Shown here one piece after another: positions 60,447 to 64,000 of a stretch of DNA of 64,000 nt. The translations under genes and the position numbers were made by a program. Numbering within the stretch: position 1 is the stretch's first letter; each line of letters opens with the position of its first letter. Location: positions 1-64,000 of the forward strand of contig JBBRLR010000002.1 in assembly GCA_038231255.1 (NCBI GenBank), in the 5' to 3' direction. This stretch comes from JALYUS01 sp038231255. Lineage in GTDB: Bacteria; Chloroflexota; Chloroflexia; Thermomicrobiales; JALYUS01. A model generated the notes under the pieces. It was not told where the DNA came from and ran no database searches. It was given only the letters and a program-made list of their open reading frames with translations.

Positions 60447-61363
60447 GCGCGCACCGCCTTCGCGACAGGCGCGTTCGCTGTATCGCACTGCGCGAGCGCG
60501 GCGCGAATCTTCTCCTGATTGGCGGGCGACGGCTCGCAGAGGGGGAGGCGGTAGTGCGGCGCGATCCAGCCGAGTTCGCCCATCGCCCACTTCAGCGGGC
60601 CAGGATTCGTTTCGAGGAAGAGCGCCTCGTTGATCGGCAGCAGGCGGTAATGCAAATCCATCGCCTCCTGCCACCGTCCGGCGACGACGAGGTCGTAGAG
60701 CGCGGCGACCTCGCGTGGCAGGATGTTCGCGGTCGCGCTGACGTGCCCGACGCCGCCGATCGCCAGCATCGGGTAGCAGAGCAGTTCGATGCCGCTATAA
60801 ACGAGGAAATCGCGCCCGCAGGTGTGGAGCACCTTGCTCGTGTGCTCGAAGTCCTTGTTCGACTCCTTGACGCCGATGATGTTCGGGCAGGCTTCGCGCA
60901 GCCGCGCCATCGTTTCGGGGGCCATGTTTGTCGCGGTGCGGCCGGGGATGTTGTAGATGATGATCGGGAGGGTCGTCTGCTCGGCCACCGCGCGGAAGTA
61001 GCGGAACAGCCCTTCCTGCGACGGACGGTTGTAGTACGGCACGATCACGAGCGCGGCGTCCACGCCGAGCCGTTCCGCGTATCGTGTCAGGTCGGTCGTC
61101 TCGTCAATATTATTCGTGCCGGTGGCGGGCACGAACGGCACCCGACCGCCGACCGCCGCCTTGCCGAGGTCGAGCATCCGGCGTCGCTCGTCGAGCGAGA
61201 GTGCGCTCGGCTCCCCCGTCGTCCCCGTGACCGAGATACCGTGGCTACCACTGGCGATCTGCCAATCAATTAAGCGTTCCAACGTGTTTTCGTCTATCCG
61301 CCCGTCGCCATCGAACGGGGTAATAATCGGAACGATTGAACCGCGAAGCCGGGAAACGTCCAT
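60443..61363 (-). CDS. DapA-type aldolase (4-hydroxy-tetrahydrodipicolinate synthase-like)
   Basis: A 306-residue class I aldolase. The key residues are canonical: T48-T49-G-E, Tyr137 in YNIPGRT, Arg142 and the Schiff-base Lys166 in IGVKESN. That pattern fits true DapA. It is the first gene of the aromatic-degradation run, however, and its stop overlaps the FAH-family gene. It may replace the usual class II aldolase HpaI for 2,4-dihydroxyhept-2-enedioate cleavage, or make dipicolinate precursors. AAGGAGG precedes ATG 61363. Confidence 0.83.
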   Translation of the reverse strand: MDVSRLRGSIVPIITPFDGDGRIDENTLERLIDWQIASGSHGISVTGTTGEPSALSLDERRRMLDLGKAAVGGRVPFVPATGTNNIDETTDLTRYAERLGVDAALVIVPYYNRPSQEGLFRYFRAVAEQTTLPIIIYNIPGRTATNMAPETMARLREACPNIIGVKESNKDFEHTSKVLHTCGRDFLVYSGIELLCYPMLAIGGVGHVSATANILPREVAALYDLVVAGRWQEAMDLHYRLLPINEALFLETNPGPLKWAMGELGWIAPHYRLPLCEPSPANQEKIRAALAQCDTANAPVAKAVRA

Positions 61364-61440
61364 CGGTTGCCTCCTTGAGAAGCGGCGCGGAAGATACTCG
61401 TAGGCTACCATAGCGGTCGGTACATGGGTAGATGATGCTC

Positions 61441-61592
61441 CGAAAGAACCTAACCCCCGGCCCCTTCCGTGCCCTCGGCGTGGGAAGGGGTGACTCTTCG
61501 TAATGCCGTGCTGTTCCCCGAAACACCCAGCTCTCGCGGAGCCTCCCCTTCCCACGCCGAGGAACGGAAGGGGCCGGGGTTAGGTTCTTTCG
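61441..61592. repeat. Palindromic element, family B copy 3
   Basis: Core 61449-61584 with ends CCTAACCCCCGG and CCGGGGTTAGG. The symmetry extends through CGAAAGAA and TTCTTTCG flanks on both sides. It lies between the divergent aldolase and antiporter genes. Confidence 0.88.
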
Positions 61593-61654
61593 ACTGCCCT
61601 TGATAGGATGGGTGGGGCATTGGCCGTTGGAAGGGATGGGGAGCAGCGCGGATA

Positions 61655-62746
61655 ATGGAAAAGAAAATGGAAGTGCGTCGCGTCGCGGAGCCGGTGTCGG
61701 TGACGACCAAAGCGCTCCTTGGTTTGCTCGTGCTCGTGCCGATCAGCATCCTGCTCGCGGTTGTCCACGCGAACCCGCCACTCGTCTTCGCGGTCAGCGC
61801 GATCGCGCTGATCCCGCTCGCCGGATTTCTCGGCCGTGCTACGGAAGAGGTCGCGCTCTATACCGGGCCGCGACTGGGCGGGTTGCTCAATGCGACCTTC
61901 GGCAATGCGGCCGAGTTGATTATCACAATTGTCGCGCTTCGGGCGGGACTCACGACGACCGTGAAGGCGACGCTCGCCGGCAGTATCCTCGGCAATGTCC
62001 TCTTCGTTCTCGGCGCGAGTATTCTGCTTGGTGGCCTGAAGTTCGGCACGCAGACCTTCGACCGCACGGACGCGAGCGCGGCCTGCACGATGCTCGCGCT
62101 CGCCGTCATCAGCCTGCTCCTTCCCAGCTTTTTTCACCATGGCGCCGAGCCGCTGACGATCCCCCGCCTGGAAGGGTTGAGCGTGGCTGTCGCGATCATC
62201 CTGTTCGTCATCTATGTGCTGTATCTGATCTTCAGTTTCCGGCGCGGGCCGGGCGGAGCGGGGGAAAGTCTTGAGGAGGACACCCCGAACTGGAGCCGGA
62301 CGTTCGCGCTGGTTGTGCTGTTCGGCTCGACCCTCGCCGTCGTCGTGATGAGCGAACTGCTCGTCCACGCGATCGAGCCGACGGTGGCGGCCTGGGGCGT
62401 GAGCGAGTTCTTCGTCGGTATCATCATCATCCCGATTGTCGGGAATATCGCGGAGCATATCGTCGCCGTGCAGGTGGCGATGGAGAATAAGATGGACCTG
62501 TCGCTGAGCATATCGCTCGGCTCCAGCCTCCAGATCGCGCTGTTTGTCGCACCCGTTCTGGTTTTTGTAGGGGCGATGATGGGTCAGCGATTGACGTTAG
62601 AATTCAACACCTATGAACTCTTCGCCCTCGGCGGTGCGGCGGTGATCGCTGTGCTCGTCACGGCGGACGGCGAGAGCCACTGGCTGGAGGGCGCGCAGTT
62701 GCTCGCGCTCTATCTGATGCTCGCGGTCGCATTCTTCTTCCTCTAA
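61655..62746 (+). CDS. Calcium/proton antiporter (CaCA family, Cax/ChaA-like)
   Basis: A 363-residue membrane protein with about 11 helices. The two alpha-repeats are seen as GGLLNATFGNAAELIITIVAL and VGNIAEHIVAVQVAMENKMDLSLSISLGSSLQIAL, each carrying the G-N-x-x-E ion-binding motif. It exports calcium in exchange for protons. It starts with ATG 61655, or ATG 61667; AAGGGATGGGGAG lies upstream. The family B repeat precedes it. Confidence 0.9.
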   Translation: MEKKMEVRRVAEPVSVTTKALLGLLVLVPISILLAVVHANPPLVFAVSAIALIPLAGFLGRATEEVALYTGPRLGGLLNATFGNAAELIITIVALRAGLTTTVKATLAGSILGNVLFVLGASILLGGLKFGTQTFDRTDASAACTMLALAVISLLLPSFFHHGAEPLTIPRLEGLSVAVAIILFVIYVLYLIFSFRRGPGGAGESLEEDTPNWSRTFALVVLFGSTLAVVVMSELLVHAIEPTVAAWGVSEFFVGIIIIPIVGNIAEHIVAVQVAMENKMDLSLSISLGSSLQIALFVAPVLVFVGAMMGQRLTLEFNTYELFALGGAAVIAVLVTADGESHWLEGAQLLALYLMLAVAFFFL

Positions 62747-62754
62747 AGGGAAGG

Positions 62755-62782
62755 ACTAAGGACTAAGGACTGAGGACTGAGA
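62755..62782. repeat. Heptanucleotide tandem repeat, GGACTAA/GGACTGA x4
   Basis: Two GGACTAA and two GGACTGA units follow the antiporter stop directly. The same unit is present at 34528 and as a single copy at about 38753. Confidence 0.85.
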
Positions 62783-62798
62783 GGATTGGCACGTTTCA

Positions 62799-63378
62799 GT
62801 GAACAAGTCGCTCGTAATTTATCGTGACGGGGCCACCGGCCACCGGGAAAACTACCGTCGGTACGAAGATCGCCGACGCGCTATGTCTGCCGTTCATCAA
62901 TAAGGATGGCATCAAAGAATCGCTCTTTGACACGCTTGGATGGAGCGATGTGGCGTGGTCGAAACGGCTCGGCGTCGCCAGTTACGCGATCCTTTATCAG
63001 GTCATCGAGGCGGAACTGCGCGCCGGCGCGTCATTTGTCGTCGAGAGCAACTTCCATCCGACCTACGACAACGAGCGATTTGCGGCTCTCCGAACGACGT
63101 ACGACTTCGTGCCATTCCAGGTCTTCTGCACTGCCGACGGCACTGTCCTGTACGAGCGGTTCAAGGCCCGTTCCGAATCCGGCGAGCGGCATCCGGGGCA
63201 TCGCGACGAACTGCGGCAAGGCGAGTTTGAGGAAATCCTGCTTCGCGGCCACCATGACCCGCTTGACATCGGTGGCGAAACCTACGCACTCGACATGACT
63301 GACCTCGACACTGTGGACTTCAACGGTGTAATGGCAGCGATTCGTTCACAGAGCGTACATCGCGCGTCAGGTCACTGA
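62799..63378 (+). pseudogene. P-loop ATPase/kinase-like protein with 5' frameshift
   Basis: From 62824 the frame reads MTGPPATGKTTVGTKIADALCLPFINKD, a Walker A followed by a kinase-type fold (SFVVESNFHP, FKARSESGERHPGH, LDMTDLDTVDF) of about 184 residues. Relatives usually start with a short hydrophobic strand before the P-loop. Here GTG 62799 gives NKSLVI in a different frame; removing one T from the run at 62818-62820 joins it to I-V-T-G-P. A one-base insertion or sequencing error is likely. The downstream gene converges and overlaps by 12 bp. Confidence 0.7.
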
Positions 63379-64000
63379 TTCCGCGCGCATGATGTCTGCG
63401 ATCATCGCGACCGGGATCGAGCCGTAGGACAAAAAGCGGTCGTGGTACCGTCGCAGGTCGAACGCGCTCCCTTCGCGCGCCGCGATCTTCCGCCGCAGGT
63501 CGCGGATCATGTCCTGGCCGATCAAGTAGATCATCGCCGCTCCGGGGAACATCGAGTTTTTGACTGCTTCCGTGTGTGCCGCGTGCTCGGTCATGCCGGT
63601 GTCGTCGCGGTAGAAAGCAACCGCCTGATCGAGTGAGAAGCGACCGTGATGCAGATTGGCATCCACAATCGCTCGTGCGGCGGCGCGCATCCGGGCGTAG
63701 TGCTGCGAATACAACTCCAACGGTGTGAGAAAGCCGACCTCGCCCATCAAGTCCACGGTATACGATGACCAGCCTTCAGCCATCGTGCCGCCGCAGAAGA
63801 GCGCGATCCGCGACGCGCAATCCACCGCCGCGATCTGCCCGATCCGCGACGCGGCGTGGAAGGCGTGCCAGTTTTGGACGTGATGCCCGATGCCGCCGTG
63901 ATGGACGACGTGATTCAGTTTGATGACGCTGTCGTTCATGGCGCGTAGGCGGCGATCCTGCTCATCGAGCGGCATCGTGGCCTCGATTGGCGGGACGAGA
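63367..64000 (-). CDS. DUF885 family protein, N-terminus beyond the window
   Basis: Only the last 211 residues are present; the frame continues past the right edge. The stretch HHGGIGHHVQNWHA aligns with the H-E-x-x-P-G-H-H motif of DUF885 proteins, which look like metallopeptidases. Here the Glu is His and the Pro is Ile. The rest (GGTMAEGWSSYTVDLMGEVGFL, YSQHYARMRAAARAIVDANLH, PGAAMIYLIGQDMIRDLRRK) is typical of the helical C-terminal part. Function and activity are uncertain. Confidence 0.75.
   Translation of the reverse strand, partial: LVPPIEATMPLDEQDRRLRAMNDSVIKLNHVVHHGGIGHHVQNWHAFHAASRIGQIAAVDCASRIALFCGGTMAEGWSSYTVDLMGEVGFLTPLELYSQHYARMRAAARAIVDANLHHGRFSLDQAVAFYRDDTGMTEHAAHTEAVKNSMFPGAAMIYLIGQDMIRDLRRKIAAREGSAFDLRRYHDRFLSYGSIPVAMIADIMRAESVT

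Overview
The window is 64 kb of GC-rich bacterial chromosome, densely coded on both strands, with two tRNA genes and no rRNA, CRISPR array, prophage or plasmid genes. The gene mix (tig-clpP-clpX, fchA-folD-fhs, FtsH, a DarA/PstA-type c-di-AMP receptor, an F420-type luciferase-like oxidoreductase, many class-4 and membrane glycosyltransferases, an HpaB-type aromatic monooxygenase cluster) fits a Chloroflexota bacterium, possibly near Thermomicrobia. That placement is inference from gene content, not a phylogeny.

Layout. 0-2.2 kb: small minus-strand genes and a MalT/LuxR-type ATPase cut short by a small IS5-like inverted-repeat element. 2.8-16.6 kb: a plus-strand cell-surface glycan region. Its first six genes overlap by 4 nt at every junction (GT2, flippase-like membrane protein, membrane-lipobox-deacetylase fusion, GT39-like, GT4, nucleotide-sugar dehydrogenase). 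An isochorismatase-like hydrolase, another membrane protein, a Trm112-like zinc ribbon and a second GT4 follow. 16.6-18.4 kb: tRNA-Leu and tRNA-Gly behind a clear promoter, a NifU-like scaffold and a two-domain sulfurtransferase. 18.7-22.4 kb: tig-clpP-clpX. 22.5-25.8 kb: minus-strand NYN nuclease-like protein and a PHP-AlbA_2 protein with a long low-complexity linker. 26-29.3 kb: a one-carbon folate cluster. 29.5-34.4 kb: ftsH, a SWIM-domain protein behind an attenuator-like hairpin, a c-di-AMP receptor and small hypotheticals. 34.5-38.7 kb: repeats and a sugar-acid cassette (Gfo/Idh/MocA, IlvD/Edd, DapA-like aldolase). 38.9-41.6 kb: thpR, prfA-prmC. 41.7-54 kb: rfbB, SpoIIE-type phosphatase, hydrolases, oxidoreductases, an S9 peptidase, UbiA and an MBL protein. 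53.2-61.4 kb: a minus-strand hydroxyphenylacetate-type meta-cleavage cluster (flavin reductase, HpaB, extradiol dioxygenase, aldehyde dehydrogenase, FAH-family enzyme, DapA-type aldolase) with LLM and RidA genes downstream. The window ends with a Ca2+/H+ antiporter, a frameshifted P-loop gene and a partial DUF885 gene.

The most unusual points are as follows. (1) Several families of palindromic or short-period repeats sit at operon junctions; one family supplies the stop codon of the gene before it. (2) FolD has leucine at the catalytic lysine position and is translationally coupled to a separate cyclohydrolase, FchA. (3) A PHP-AlbA_2-linker protein lies beside an NYN nuclease-like protein. 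(4) One protein joins a polytopic membrane domain, an internal lipobox and a polysaccharide-deacetylase domain.
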